Counted from the first letter of the stretch, positions 18,401-27,090 are shown. The stretch is 64,000 nucleotides of DNA from JADKFD01 sp050250665 (GCA_050250665.1 JBFWOF010000003.1:1-64000), one strand, 5' to 3'. Numbers and translations: made by a program. Notes: generated from the letters alone by a model not told the origin.

Positions 18401-18543
18401 TGCACCAGAATGAAGGGCGCATCCAGCTCCGGAAAGAACTCCAGCTTGAGCATGCGCGCGCTCAGCAGCCCGAAGACCACACAGCTGACGAACAGCATGA
18501 TCGCTGTAACCGGACGCTTCAGGGCGATTTCGGCGAGGGTCAT
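15451..18543 (-). CDS. HAE1/AcrB-like RND efflux permease (second of two)
   Basis: This 1030-residue trimeric inner-membrane pump subunit exchanges protons for hydrophobic substrates. The true start M-T-L-A-E-I-A-L-K-R-P-V-T-A-I at 18543 is followed at once by TM1; the longer frame upstream is rejected. RND features include the early F-F-P-E-L-D-A-P segment, a TM4 region with G-M-L-V-D-N-A-V-V-V-T-E that holds the proton-relay Asp, the porter-domain duplication, and the second-half G-V-V-V-N-N-G-I-V-L-V-E. In the second half Asn replaces the Asp, as is usual. Runs after the first permease (18773-22099) and the adaptor. Confidence 0.92.
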   Translation of the reverse strand: MTLAEIALKRPVTAIMLFVSCVVFGLLSARMLKLEFFPELDAPFILVQVPYPGSTPKEVEREIVRPIEESLATISGIDRMFANADDSGAFFFLVFDWNRNLKVKLSEVRERIDAIRGELPKDIQRIQVLKFSTNDEPALQIRLSSTTGNLLDAYDLLERRIKRPLERIPGVASVELSGVEPNEVRIDLLPERIASHNVDLNALSQRIQSANFSTSAGLIHDGDHRYRVQPVGEIRSLDEYGNLVINDSGLRLRDVAEIRYVQREINFRRILNGNYAVGVDIRRERGANLVDVCADVLAEVHRIEASGALAGIELYMIGNQGEGITSSLGELVKSGAQGMLFAVLILYFFLRHWPSTLMVSLSVPICIAISLGAMYFLGLSLNVLTMMGLLLGVGMLVDNAVVVTESIYQQREKRPGDPVGTAIEGTRMVQLAVSAGTLTSIIVFLPNVFGGTTQVGVFLYYVAMPMSVALLASWFVAVSIIPMLASRIEPPKGVSQVRIVERWKVLYGRLLHWTLNHRGWALLGVLLIFASVAIPANLVKTDFFGGSGKRDFNIGYELNGRYRLEQLEPAARAVEAFLLRHKEEFEIESVYSWLSEDQGMQTRLQLVKDDRATRPLEEIKQAVRDGLPKLAIGKAVVDLRQGPGGGNAGSTDTPSVSVNINGDSTEVLTELAKDVARLLATHEEFAEVRADDAQEQQEVQLRIDRDRASNLGFDPAQVGQLIQVAMRGVPLREFRQGDTEVPVWLRFKDAESLSLDDLKEIRITRADGESVPLSALVSVDVSPSARQIGRQNRKTSQSITIDLKPNGDMGKAREIVESSLKDYPFPTGYTYDLGQRFEDDAAAAAEMMFLLLLSIVLIYMVMAALFESAIYPIAILISIMYAVVGVWWTFLIWDTTFSVMAFIGIMILTGVVVNNGIVLVEHVNTLRRAGHDRERALILGGQERLRPILITTGTTFLGLLPLCISDVGIGGDGPAYYPMARAIAGGLVFSTAITLVVLPTVYSSLEDASEAIKRAWRRAGTRPQRAPVEA

Positions 18544-18772
18544 TGCGGCGCGCTCCGGGTGGCTGCAGTGCAGGTTGTGCCTGATTGGCTTCGGGTGGGG
18601 AAAAGCAACAGCGGGGTTTGGGGCTGGGGGCTGGGGCGCAGAATGCAGGATCGAGGCGCAATGCCAATATCGGGAAGGCTGTTCAATCGAAAGCTTGCCG
18701 GGTGCCGCGGGGCGAGACTTTCGCGCCCCAGCTCCCAGCCCCCAGCCCCGCTCTTGGCAAGCTCCAGGCAGA

Positions 18773-21700
18773 TCACACCCCCACCTCCGCACCTTCACCC
18801 TGCTGCAGCGCTCGCGGCTGGCGATAGGTCGCGCGCCGGTCGACCACGTTGTAGAGCACCGGGATCACCAACAGGGTCAGCAGCGTCGAGAACACCAGGC
18901 CGCCGATGACCGTGATCGCCAGGGGCTGGCGCAGTTCTGCACCGTCGCCAAGGCCAAGCGCCATCGGCAGGAAACCGAACAGCGTGGTGATGGTGGTCAT
19001 GATGATCGGCCGCAAGCGGGTGCGTGCGCCCTCCATCAGCGCGGCGCGCTTTTCCATGCCGCGGGCACGCAACTGGTTGACGCGATCGATCAGGACGATG
19101 GCATTGGAGACCACGATGCCGACCAGCATGATCAAACCGATGAAGACGATGATGCTGAGCGTGGTGCCAGTGATCCACAGGCTGAAGATGGCTCCGACCA
19201 GCGCCAGCGGAATGGTGAACAGGATCAGGAAGGGATGCAGCAGCGACTCGAACTGCGAGGCCATCACCAGGTAGACCATGAACACCGCCAGCGCCAGCGC
19301 CAGCATCAATGAATTGAAGGAGGCATCCAGATCCTCGCTCTGACCGGCCACCCGCGCCGCTGTCCCGGCCGGCAGCAGGTTCTCGTCGACGATCTGCTGC
19401 GCCAACGCCACCGCCGAGCCCAGATCACCGCGCAGACTGGCGGAAACGATGGCCACGCGCTCCTGATTGATGCGACGGATTTCCGCCGGACCTTCGGTGA
19501 TCTCGACCCGCGCCACCGAATCCAGCGGCACCGGGCTGGAGCTGCCCGGATTGACGATCAGTCGGCGCACCGCCTCCACCGAATCACGATCGGGCTCGGT
19601 GGCCCGGACCAGCACGTCGATCTTGCGATCGCGGAAACTGTAGCGCGTGGCCACTTCGCCGCGAACCTTGCGCACCACCTGATCGGCCACCTGACGGGTG
19701 GTCAGACCCAGCGAGGCGATCTTGTCCTGGTCGAAATAGATGCGCACTTCCGGCGCACCCTGTTCCTGCGAGTTCTTGACGTCGGCAAACATGGCCTCCT
19801 TGCGCATGCGCGCACTGATGCGCTCGCTGGCCTGCTTCAGCAGATCGAGATCGTAGCCGCTGATCTCCACTTCCAGCGGCGTTTCGAAGCTGAACAGCTG
19901 CGGCCGGGAGAATTTGGCATCAGCGCCGGGAATCACGTCGGTATAGGCGCGCAGCGCTTCGACAATCGCTGGCTCATCGCTGCGCTCGGTATGCGGCGCC
20001 AGCGTCACCAGCAGTTTGCCGACATTCTCGCCCGACTCGGTGGGATTGGCGTCCAGACGGGCGCCAGTGCCAGCGGTGGCAAACATGTGTTCGATGCCCG
20101 TCACCTGCATGCCGTGCTGCTGCAGGCCGGTCACCATCAGATCAGTGCGCGCCAGCGGCGTGCCCACCGGCAGTTTCAGATCGACCTGCAAGCGCCCCTG
20201 GGCGAATTCGGGTATCAGCTCCACACCCAGACGCGGCACCAGCGCCACGGCCCCCAGCAAGGACAGCAGGGCCACACCCAGAATCACGGCAGGATGGCGA
20301 AGCGACCAGGGTAGCAGCACATCGTAGCGCCTGAGCATGAAGTCGAAGAAGCCCATCGTGACTTTGGCCATGGGGCTGAGAATGCGCATGGCCACACCGC
20401 CCAGCCCGCCGAAGATCCGCCGTATCAGCCAGGCCAGTGCAAAGGCGGCCTTGGCGATCACGAACCAGACCCCGCGCAGCAAAGCCAGCAGCAGCCAGAC
20501 CGGCAGCAACAGAAAGCGCCCATGATCCAGGCGCGGCCGATTGCTCATCAGCCAGTGCCGCTGGTGCGCTGCCGGCTGCGGATGCTCGAACTCCATCGCC
20601 GAGTGCTTGCTGCCCAGAGAGGCCAGCATCGGAATCAGGGTCACCGCCACGAACAGCGAGATGATCATCGCGAAGGTCACGGTCAGTGCCTGATCGCCGA
20701 ACAGCTGGCCGGCGATGCCCTCGACAAAGACCAGCGGCAGGAACACCGCAATATGGGTGAAGGTCGAGGCGGTGATGGCCATGCCGACCTCGCTGGTGCC
20801 TTGAACCGCGGCCTCGACCACGCCCAGACCCTGATCGCGCAGGCGCCGGGTGTTTTCCAGCACCACGATGGCGTTGTCCACGACCATGCCGGTCGCCAGG
20901 GCGATACCGCCGAGCGACATCACGTTGAGGCCAATGCCGAACTGCTGCATGAAGAAGAAGGTGGCAATGATCGACACCGGCAGGGACAGCGCAATGACCA
21001 GCGTGGCCCAGGCTTCACCGAGGAACAGGAAGATCACGAGAATCGACAGCAGACCGCCGATGACCGCGGCATCGACGACCTCGCGAATGGAGCTCTTGAT
21101 GAAGATCGACTGATCGTCAACGGTCGTCAGCTTGGCGCCTTCGGGCAGCTCATCCTTGTAGCGCTCCAGCGCCTTGACCACGGCTTCGGCCACGCTGACG
21201 GTATTGGCATCGCCCTCCTTGTAGATGGCGACCTCCACCGCTTCCTGGCCATCACTGCGGATGATGGCCTGGCGTTCCTTGTAACCCTGGCTCACGGTAG
21301 CGACATCGCGCAGCTTGACCGGCACATCGGCAGACACCGCGACCACCATGTCTCCCATGTCTGCCAGCGTCGAGAACTGGTTGATCGTGCGCACCAGATA
21401 GCGCTGGCTGGCTTCGTCGAGTCGGCCACTGGAGATGTTGATGTTCTCCTGGCGCAGTCGCTCGATGACGGTGTTGACGTCCAGATTGAGCTGCTTCAGG
21501 CGGTTCTGGTCAATCTCGACCTGGATTTCGTCCTCCAGGCCACCCGAGACCTTGACTGCGGCGACGCCCTCGATTGGCTCCAGACGTTTTTTCAGATCCT
21601 CTTCAGCGTAACGCCGCAGCTCGGTCAGCGCCGCGACCGAACTGGCATTGCTGTCATTGGTGCCAGTGGCCAGGGCCAGACGCATGACCGGCTCGGTGGA

Positions 21701-22099
21701 AGGGTCAAAGCGCAGCAGCAGCGGCTTCTTGACGTCCAAGGGCAGCTGGATCAGTTCCAGCTTCTCGCGCACGTCCATGCCGGCATCGTCCATGTTCGTG
21801 CCCCAGGTGAACTCCAGGATCACGTCGGACTGACCGGTGCGCGAGACCGAACGGATACGCTTGAGGCTCTTGACCACACCGAGCGCCTCTTCCAGCGGCT
21901 CGGTGATCAGGTTCTCGATCTCCGCCGGCGCGGCCCCCACGTATTCGGTGCGCACGGTCAGTGTCGGATAGGACAGATCCGGCAGCAGATTGACCTTCAG
22001 GCGACTCAGGCCGATCAGGCCAAACAGCACCAGGGCGATGGTGACCATGGCGATGGTGACACGGCGTTCGGTGGCAAGACGGACGATATTCATGGACAT
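18773..22099 (-). CDS. HAE1/AcrB-like RND efflux permease (first of two)
   Basis: This RND permease of 1108 residues is about 70 longer than usual. TM1 follows immediately after M-N-I-V-R-L-A-T-E-R-R-V-T (ATG at 22099 or the second Met at 22093). The TM4 proton-relay region reads A-T-G-M-V-V-D-N-A-I-V-V-L-E-N. The extra length is a polar-hydrophobic insert around residues 500-580 (after P-M-L-A-S-L-G-S-K) before the second membrane half. It sits between the adaptor gene and the second permease; no outer-membrane TolC-type gene is next to it, so the channel is presumably encoded elsewhere. Likely a heteromeric or paired MdtBC-style pump, by analogy only. Confidence 0.92.
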   Translation of the reverse strand: MSMNIVRLATERRVTIAMVTIALVLFGLIGLSRLKVNLLPDLSYPTLTVRTEYVGAAPAEIENLITEPLEEALGVVKSLKRIRSVSRTGQSDVILEFTWGTNMDDAGMDVREKLELIQLPLDVKKPLLLRFDPSTEPVMRLALATGTNDSNASSVAALTELRRYAEEDLKKRLEPIEGVAAVKVSGGLEDEIQVEIDQNRLKQLNLDVNTVIERLRQENINISSGRLDEASQRYLVRTINQFSTLADMGDMVVAVSADVPVKLRDVATVSQGYKERQAIIRSDGQEAVEVAIYKEGDANTVSVAEAVVKALERYKDELPEGAKLTTVDDQSIFIKSSIREVVDAAVIGGLLSILVIFLFLGEAWATLVIALSLPVSIIATFFFMQQFGIGLNVMSLGGIALATGMVVDNAIVVLENTRRLRDQGLGVVEAAVQGTSEVGMAITASTFTHIAVFLPLVFVEGIAGQLFGDQALTVTFAMIISLFVAVTLIPMLASLGSKHSAMEFEHPQPAAHQRHWLMSNRPRLDHGRFLLLPVWLLLALLRGVWFVIAKAAFALAWLIRRIFGGLGGVAMRILSPMAKVTMGFFDFMLRRYDVLLPWSLRHPAVILGVALLSLLGAVALVPRLGVELIPEFAQGRLQVDLKLPVGTPLARTDLMVTGLQQHGMQVTGIEHMFATAGTGARLDANPTESGENVGKLLVTLAPHTERSDEPAIVEALRAYTDVIPGADAKFSRPQLFSFETPLEVEISGYDLDLLKQASERISARMRKEAMFADVKNSQEQGAPEVRIYFDQDKIASLGLTTRQVADQVVRKVRGEVATRYSFRDRKIDVLVRATEPDRDSVEAVRRLIVNPGSSSPVPLDSVARVEITEGPAEIRRINQERVAIVSASLRGDLGSAVALAQQIVDENLLPAGTAARVAGQSEDLDASFNSLMLALALAVFMVYLVMASQFESLLHPFLILFTIPLALVGAIFSLWITGTTLSIIVFIGLIMLVGIVVSNAIVLIDRVNQLRARGMEKRAALMEGARTRLRPIIMTTITTLFGFLPMALGLGDGAELRQPLAITVIGGLVFSTLLTLLVIPVLYNVVDRRATYRQPRALQQGEGAEVGV

Positions 22100-22270
22100 T
22101 TCCGACAGTCGATGGGAGGCCGCCTCAGCGGCGCCCGGGACAAGCTGTTGTGCGTTGGCCGCGCCCTGGACAGCAGCGTCGCAGCGTATGGCTCTGGTCG
22201 CTGCTCAGGCATCAGGGCCCGAGCAACCGCAGCGATGCGGGCGCAGCCGGGAGCTGACCGGAAGCCGGGG

Positions 22271-23407
22271 TCAGCCCCCGGCCTTGGCCACGGCCACCGG
22301 CTCTTCAGGATTGATGACCTGTACCTTGGAGCCATCGCGCAGCGCGGCCTGACCCAGCGTGACCACCTGCTCGCCTTCGCTCATGCCATCCACCACCTCG
22401 ACGCGTCCGCCGTCGGCGTAGCCCAGGCTGACCTTGCGACGCTTGGCAGTGCCCTCCTCGACCACGAATACCGATGCATCCTTGTCGTCGCCCACCAACG
22501 CCGAGCGCGGAACCACCAGAGCGTCGGCACGCTCGTCGTAAACAATGCGCACGCGACCGAACATGCCGGTGCGCAGCCGACCACTCGGATCCTTGAACTG
22601 CGCCACCACCCGGAAGGTGCCGGTATTGGAATCAACCACCGGGCTGACCCGGGCCACCGAGCCGGTGAACACCGCATCGGGCAGCGCATCTACCAGCATC
22701 TGCACCGGCTGGTCGGCCTTGATCAGCCGCATTTCCCGCTCCGGCACATTGATCATGGCCTCCAGCGGGTCGAAATCATCGATCTTGAACAGCGGCTGGT
22801 TCAGCTGGATCAGGTTGCCGACCTTGACCATGCGCTTGCTGACGACGCCGTTGATGGGCGCGCGGATCTCGGTGTACGACAGCTCCAGCTTGGACATGTC
22901 GTGGGCAGCGCGCTGGGTGTCCAGATCAAAGCGTGACCGATCAAACACATCCTGGCTGATCAACTTGCGGGCAAACATCTCCTGCTGGCGCTTGTAGTCA
23001 TTTTCCAGCTTGCGCAGATTGGCCTCGCTCTGCTTGACCGTGAGACGCTGGCGATCGGAATCGAGGCGCGCCAGCACCTGGCCTGCTCGCACCTTGTCAC
23101 CCTCCTCGACCATGATCTCCAGGACCACGCCGCTGGTCTTGGTGACGACATCGGCCTCTGCAGCCGCTTCGAGGTTGGCCGTGCCCTGGAAGGCGGCGCT
23201 GACCGGCGCACGAGTGGCGGTGGCCACTTCGACCGGCACCTTGACGGCTTCCACCGGCTTGCCGTCCTTCCCGAGGGCTGGCGTTTCGGATTTGTCGGTG
23301 CCGTCGGCAGACTGCTCATTCGCCGGTCCGCCGCAGGCGGCCAGTGACAGGCTGATCGCCACGATCAGCGCGGACAGGGTGATGTTATGCCTTCGTTCGA
23401 TGATCAT
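22271..23407 (-). CDS. RND efflux periplasmic adaptor lipoprotein
   Basis: This membrane fusion protein has 378 residues. Start M-I-I-E-R-R-H-N at 23407 gives a signal with lipobox L-A-A-C (Cys about residue 25), so it is anchored in the inner membrane and bridges the pump to an outer channel. Biotinyl-lipoyl-like halves are visible (V-V-L-E-I-M-V-E-E-G-D-K-V-R-A-G-Q-V-L-A-R-L-D and I-R-A-P-I-N-G-V-V), flanking an alpha-hairpin, followed by a beta-barrel and membrane-proximal domain. First gene of the efflux operon; 238 bp separate it from the divergent cytochrome genes, a space that must hold promoters for both. Confidence 0.93.
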   Translation of the reverse strand: MIIERRHNITLSALIVAISLSLAACGGPANEQSADGTDKSETPALGKDGKPVEAVKVPVEVATATRAPVSAAFQGTANLEAAAEADVVTKTSGVVLEIMVEEGDKVRAGQVLARLDSDRQRLTVKQSEANLRKLENDYKRQQEMFARKLISQDVFDRSRFDLDTQRAAHDMSKLELSYTEIRAPINGVVSKRMVKVGNLIQLNQPLFKIDDFDPLEAMINVPEREMRLIKADQPVQMLVDALPDAVFTGSVARVSPVVDSNTGTFRVVAQFKDPSGRLRTGMFGRVRIVYDERADALVVPRSALVGDDKDASVFVVEEGTAKRRKVSLGYADGGRVEVVDGMSEGEQVVTLGQAALRDGSKVQVINPEEPVAVAKAGG

Positions 23408-23645
23408 CGGGAGAACTCTGCTCAAGTGTGTTGGTATGCTATGACACCAGTTCGCCGGGTCGGGAGTACCGGAAGTCACGCTGCTCCGTCGCTTTGCGGA
23501 TGCGGTTCAGTATCCACCGTCACCGTCGCGCTATCGTCGGCCACAAGTCACAGGCATGGACCGGGCCAACGTCGCTCGGCATAATCCAGGGTCTTTGTCG
23601 CTGCCCACACCATGACGGTGCGGGCCAATCATCGGGGATGCATGG

Positions 23646-23969
23646 ATGAGGTCGATCACACTCGCAGTGCTGTTGGTTCTGGCAGGCGCCGCACCCACAG
23701 TTGCAAGCGCCAAGGGCGATGCTGAAGCTGGCAAGCGCAAGGCCTATACCTGTACCGGTTGCCATGGCATCACCGGCTACAGCAATGCCTACCCGCATTA
23801 CCGGGTACCGCGAATTTATGGTCAGAATTACGAATATCTGGTCGCGGCTCTTACTGCCTACAAGGCCGAGACGCGCAAGCATCCGACCATGGTGGCGCAA
23901 GCGCAGAGCCTGTCTGAGCAGGACATCGCCGACATTGCCAGCTATCTGTCCTCGAAGCCGAAACCGTGA
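23646..23969 (+). CDS. Class I c-type cytochrome, small
   Basis: This 107-residue periplasmic electron carrier has a signal peptide (residues 1-22, ending A-S-A), a CxxCH heme-binding site (C-T-G-C-H near residues 36-40) and a distal Met candidate (H-P-T-M near residue 80). The C-terminal helix reads D-I-A-D-I-A-S-Y-L-S-S, as in cytochrome c4/c553 families. Its stop codon overlaps a possible GTG of the next gene. The two cytochromes look like the halves of a c4-type di-heme protein encoded as separate genes. Confidence 0.92.
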   Translation: MRSITLAVLLVLAGAAPTVASAKGDAEAGKRKAYTCTGCHGITGYSNAYPHYRVPRIYGQNYEYLVAALTAYKAETRKHPTMVAQAQSLSEQDIADIASYLSSKPKP

Positions 23970-23980
23970 AGGGCCCCGTC

Positions 23981-24313
23981 ATGAGCAAGTATTTGATTGT
24001 ATTGGCCCTGGGCCTGCTGATCGCCAACGGAGCCCACGCCGCGGGCAGTGCCGGTCGCGGCATGGAGCTGTCCAAGACCTGCCAGGCCTGCCACGGTGCA
24101 GACGGCAATGGCGTCGGCGATCCGCAATACCCGATCATCGCCGGCCAGTACCACGACTATCTGTCGCAGGCGCTGAAGAGCTACCGCTCGGGTGCCCGCG
24201 AGAACGTGATCATGCAGGGCTTTGCCGGCACACTGAGCGACCAGGACATTGCTGATCTGGCCGCCTATTTCAGCAGCCAGAAGTCAAATCTGAGCGATCT
24301 GGCCGGGCAATAG
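23981..24313 (+). CDS. Class I c-type cytochrome, c4/c553-like
   Basis: This 110-residue cytochrome has a signal peptide (M-S-K-Y-L-I-V-L-A-L-G-L-L-I-A-N-G-A-H-A), the heme motif C-Q-A-C-H (about residues 34-38), the D-G-N-G-V-G-D loop, P-I-I-A-G-Q and a Met ligand candidate in V-I-M-Q-G-F-A. ATG at 23981 is preferred because it opens directly on the signal peptide; a GTG at 23966 overlaps the upstream stop. Paired with the preceding cytochrome in one operon. Likely donates electrons to a terminal oxidase or peroxidase, which is not in this window. Confidence 0.92.
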   Translation: MSKYLIVLALGLLIANGAHAAGSAGRGMELSKTCQACHGADGNGVGDPQYPIIAGQYHDYLSQALKSYRSGARENVIMQGFAGTLSDQDIADLAAYFSSQKSNLSDLAGQ

Positions 24314-24368
24314 ACTTCAGCAGTCGGGGCAGCCGCGACGCGGCAGCCCCAGCCTCCGGCGCCTCATG

Positions 24369-24493
24369 GCCCGATGTGGCGCGAAGCGCCTCACCGGAGC
24401 TTTTGATGTTGTAGCCCGATGTGGCGCGAAGCGCCTCACCGGGGCTTTTGATGTTGTAGCCCGATGTGGCGCGAAGCGCCTCACCGGGGCTCT
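24369..24493 (+). repeat. 45-bp tandem repeat with REP-like core
   Basis: Nearly three units start at 24369, 24414 and 24459, each with the hairpin-forming GGCGCGAAGCGCC and then TCACCGG(A/G)GCTTTT. Related single copies occur near 29281-29315. Located between convergent genes; may also act as transcription terminators. Confidence 0.85.
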
Positions 24494-24529
24494 TTGCGTC
24501 GCCGCCTCGACAGCGGCATTTTCGAGCAG

Positions 24530-25309
24530 TCACTGCGGTTTTTCCTCGAGCAGCTCGGCCTTGACCGATTCCAGCAGTGCTTCATTGCTGCTGAGCACCA
24601 CTTCCAGGTCTTCGCAGCCCCATTGGGCATGCCTGACACGCATCTCGCCCAGGGCCCTGACCACGGTCAGCTCCCCGCCTTCTTCCAGTACCTCACGCCC
24701 GACCCGGATTTCATTGTCCTCGGGTGCCTGCGCACACAAGCTGGGCGACCTGACGCTGAGCTTGCCCAGGGAGGCCCGCACGATCCGCTCGATCTCCCGA
24801 TCGTAGCTCTCGTTGCCGAGCACACTGAAACTGGCCCGGTACTTGATGGCAAAGGGCGGGCGATAGAAGACAAGGGAAATCGACCGGGTCTGCGCACCGT
24901 TCGCGAGGGTGGCCAGATGCAGGCGCCGCAGGCCCTTGCGCTGGCGCGATCCCACGCTGACACGGACTTCGCTCGGCGCCAGCTCCAGATCTTCGAGCTT
25001 CTGGTAGACGCCCTGTTCCTGTGCGTACTGGAGCGAATTCACCAGGCCCTCGTCGATGCTGACCAGCGCTTCTTCTTCGTCGCCGATGCCGACCAGGTAG
25101 GCAAACAGGTTCACCTTCATCTCCGGAAAGTCCGGGCTGGTCAGCAAGAAAGTCGCGCCGATCCTGGGATTCGGATCGTTATCCACCAGTCGGACGCCAT
25201 AGGCCGGATCTTCAGCGAGCTCGGCGACCAGTCGCGCGTCGCGCCCGCCGGGCGTGGTGGCGCAGGCAGCCAGAAACAGCAACGCGGCAAGGACAGGCAA
25301 TCTGCGCAT
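24530..25309 (-). CDS. Uncharacterised lipoprotein
   Basis: This 259-residue predicted lipoprotein has a signal with lipobox L-A-A-C (Cys about residue 16). The remainder is mixed alpha/beta without a family I recognise; a pair of Cys in the C-terminal half (S-P-S-L-C-A-Q and Q-W-G-C-E-D) could form a disulfide. It ends with an acidic Glu-rich tail. Single gene, convergent with the cytochromes. Function not assignable from sequence. Confidence 0.75.
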   Translation of the reverse strand: MRRLPVLAALLFLAACATTPGGRDARLVAELAEDPAYGVRLVDNDPNPRIGATFLLTSPDFPEMKVNLFAYLVGIGDEEEALVSIDEGLVNSLQYAQEQGVYQKLEDLELAPSEVRVSVGSRQRKGLRRLHLATLANGAQTRSISLVFYRPPFAIKYRASFSVLGNESYDREIERIVRASLGKLSVRSPSLCAQAPEDNEIRVGREVLEEGGELTVVRALGEMRVRHAQWGCEDLEVVLSSNEALLESVKAELLEEKPQ

Positions 25310-25391
25310 GGACGATCCCGGAATTGGAAAAAGGCCGTGTCGAGCATAACGGCCAGCCAGCCTTCCGCGCGCAACCGCCTTGCGCGCTCGA

Positions 25392-25733
25392 TCAGCCCGG
25401 CGGCCAGGACATCGGCCGGCCGCCGATCAGATGCAGATGCAGGTGGAACACGGTCTGTCCGCCGTGCTCGTTGGTGTTCATCACCAGCCTGTAACCATCC
25501 TGGGCAATACCGGCTTCGCGGGCGTAGCGCCCCGCCGCCAGCACCAGCCGACCGACCAACTCGGCGTGACGATCCTCCAGCGCATCGGCACTGGCGATTT
25601 CTTCCTTGGGAATGAACAGCACATGCACCGGCGCCTGCGGATTGATGTCCTTGAACGCCAGCAGATGCTCGTCCTCGTAGACGATCTGGGCCGGAATCTC
25701 GCGGGAAATGATCTTGCTGAAAAGGGTGGGCAT
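25392..25733 (-). CDS. HIT family nucleotide hydrolase (HINT-like)
   Basis: This 113-residue cytoplasmic purine nucleoside phosphoramidase-type protein has the N-terminal F-S-K-I-I-S-R-E-I-P-A-Q-I-V-Y-E-D-E segment and the histidine triad F-H-L-H-L-H-L-I-G-G-R near residues 96-106, both standard for HINT proteins. Length is normal. Stands alone; its physiological substrate is not evident. Confidence 0.94.
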   Translation of the reverse strand: MPTLFSKIISREIPAQIVYEDEHLLAFKDINPQAPVHVLFIPKEEIASADALEDRHAELVGRLVLAAGRYAREAGIAQDGYRLVMNTNEHGGQTVFHLHLHLIGGRPMSWPPG

Positions 25734-25887
25734 GGGATTGGGAGCCTTGCGCGGGGAGGAAACAGTGGCAAAGGTAAAACGTAAAACGTCAAACGTGAAG
25801 GAGAAGCCGGATGTCGCCTTGAATTGACGTTTTACGTTTCACGTTTGACCCAATCGCGAAATGGCCCCGAGCCCCTCAACGCTCACG

Positions 25888-26478
25888 CTACACCTTCAAC
25901 CGCCCACTGAAAGCATGCGCCAAAGTGCTGCGATCAATGTATTCCAGCTCTCCGCCTACCGGTACGCCATGGGCGATGCGAGTGGGTGAGACCTCGGCAG
26001 CGCGGGCGATTTCGGCGAGGTAATGGGCGGTAGCTTCCCCTTCCACGGTGGGATTGGTGGCGACGATCAGTTCCTTGACCTGGCCTTCGGCCAGGCGTTC
26101 GGCCAGCAGGTCGAGACCAAGTTCTCTGGGGCCGCGGCCATCGAGGGGCGACAGCCGTCCGTGCAGCACGAAATAGCGCCCGCGATAGCCGGTGGCCTGC
26201 TCCAGCGCATACAGATCGGCCGGCGACTCGACCACGCACAGCAATTCGTCATCGCGGCCGCTGGCGCGGCACAGACTGCATTGCGGGTCCTCGGTAAAGG
26301 TGCGGCAGCGCTGGCACAGCCCGATACGCTCGACCGCGGCGATCAGCTTGTCGGCCAGCCGTCGGGCGCCGGCGCGGTCGCGCTCCAGCAACTGGAAAGC
26401 CATGCGCTGGGCCGATTTGGCACCGACCCCGGGCAGACACCGCAGTGCCTGCACCAATTCATCGAGCAGTGGGCTCAC
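25888..26478 (-). CDS. recR: Recombination protein RecR
   Basis: RecR forms a ring clamp that, with RecO (and RecF), loads RecA onto SSB-coated gaps. The 196-residue protein shows the helix-hairpin-helix (L-P-G-V-G-A-K-S-A-Q-R-M-A), the four-Cys zinc finger C-Q-R-C...C-S-L-C near residues 57-72, and the TOPRIM domain (V-E-S-P-A-D-L-Y-A-L-E and A-T-N-P-T-V-E-G-E-A-T). Start is GTG at 26478. Directly downstream of ybaB (12-bp gap), the conserved dnaX-ybaB-recR order. Confidence 0.96.
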   Translation of the reverse strand: MSPLLDELVQALRCLPGVGAKSAQRMAFQLLERDRAGARRLADKLIAAVERIGLCQRCRTFTEDPQCSLCRASGRDDELLCVVESPADLYALEQATGYRGRYFVLHGRLSPLDGRGPRELGLDLLAERLAEGQVKELIVATNPTVEGEATAHYLAEIARAAEVSPTRIAHGVPVGGELEYIDRSTLAHAFSGRLKV

Positions 26479-26490
26479 GCTGAATGCCGA

Positions 26491-26826
26491 TCAGAACGGC
26501 AGCTTGAAGCCGGGCGGCAACTGCATGCCGCCGGTGACCTTGGCCATGCGCGACTGCGAGAGCTCGGCGACCTTGTTGACGGCATCGTTGATGGCCGCGG
26601 CAATCAGGTCTTCCAGCATTTCCGGATCATCCTTCAGCAGCGTCGGATCGATGCGTACCCGCCGGGTTTCGTGGCGACCGCTCATGGTCACACTGACCAT
26701 GCCACCGCCCGAGGTGCCCGTGACTTCAGCGGTCTGCAGTTCCTTCTGCGCCTGCTCCATTTGCGCCTGCAATTCTTCCTGCATGCGCTGAGCCTGCTGC
26801 AGGATGTTTCCCAATCCACCACGCAT
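26491..26826 (-). CDS. YbaB/EbfC family nucleoid-associated protein
   Basis: This 111-residue DNA-binding protein of the YbaB/EbfC family begins M-R-G-G-L-G-N-I-L-Q-Q-A-Q-R-M-Q-E-E with the family coiled helix, then the V-T-G-T-S-G-G-G-M-V-S-V-T-M-S-G strand region and a C-terminal helix. Homologues are dimers that bind DNA and influence gene expression. Lies between dnaX and recR; a MITE-like element now separates it from dnaX. Confidence 0.94.
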   Translation of the reverse strand: MRGGLGNILQQAQRMQEELQAQMEQAQKELQTAEVTGTSGGGMVSVTMSGRHETRRVRIDPTLLKDDPEMLEDLIAAAINDAVNKVAELSQSRMAKVTGGMQLPPGFKLPF

Positions 26827-26838
26827 GATTCTGCCCTC

Positions 26839-27090
26839 CGTAGGTTCAACCTAGAAACCTCAGTCGACCGCTTCTTGAAGTTGGTAGGCCAATGATTCTT
26901 GTGAATTTTCGGCTGCTAGATCAACTCACACATTGGGTGAGTCCGCTACGGGGCAGATTGCACGATTACGGCGACGCAGGGCTGCGTTGCAACTCGTCGG
27001 AATAGGTGGCTATTCCTCCTCGCTGCGCCTTGCCCTGCACCACCATAACCGCACACTCCACCCCGTTCAACTGAGGTTTCCAGGTTCAAT
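26839..27090. mobile_element. MITE-like element between ybaB and dnaX
   Basis: Imperfect terminal inverted repeats TTCAACCTAGAAACCTCAGT (from about 26845) and ACTGAGGTTTCCAGGTTCAA (to about 27089) enclose about 210 bp without coding potential. Inside is a hairpin around GGAATAGGTGGCTATTCC (about 26999-27016). The right end lies on the dnaX stop codon, so the dnaX 3' end is formed by the element. No target duplication could be identified by eye. Confidence 0.6.

Noticed and set aside
20522..22936. Long + strand open frame (804 codons)
   Set aside because: Antisense to the RND permease and adaptor genes; His/Gln/Asp-rich composition typical of high-GC shadow frames.
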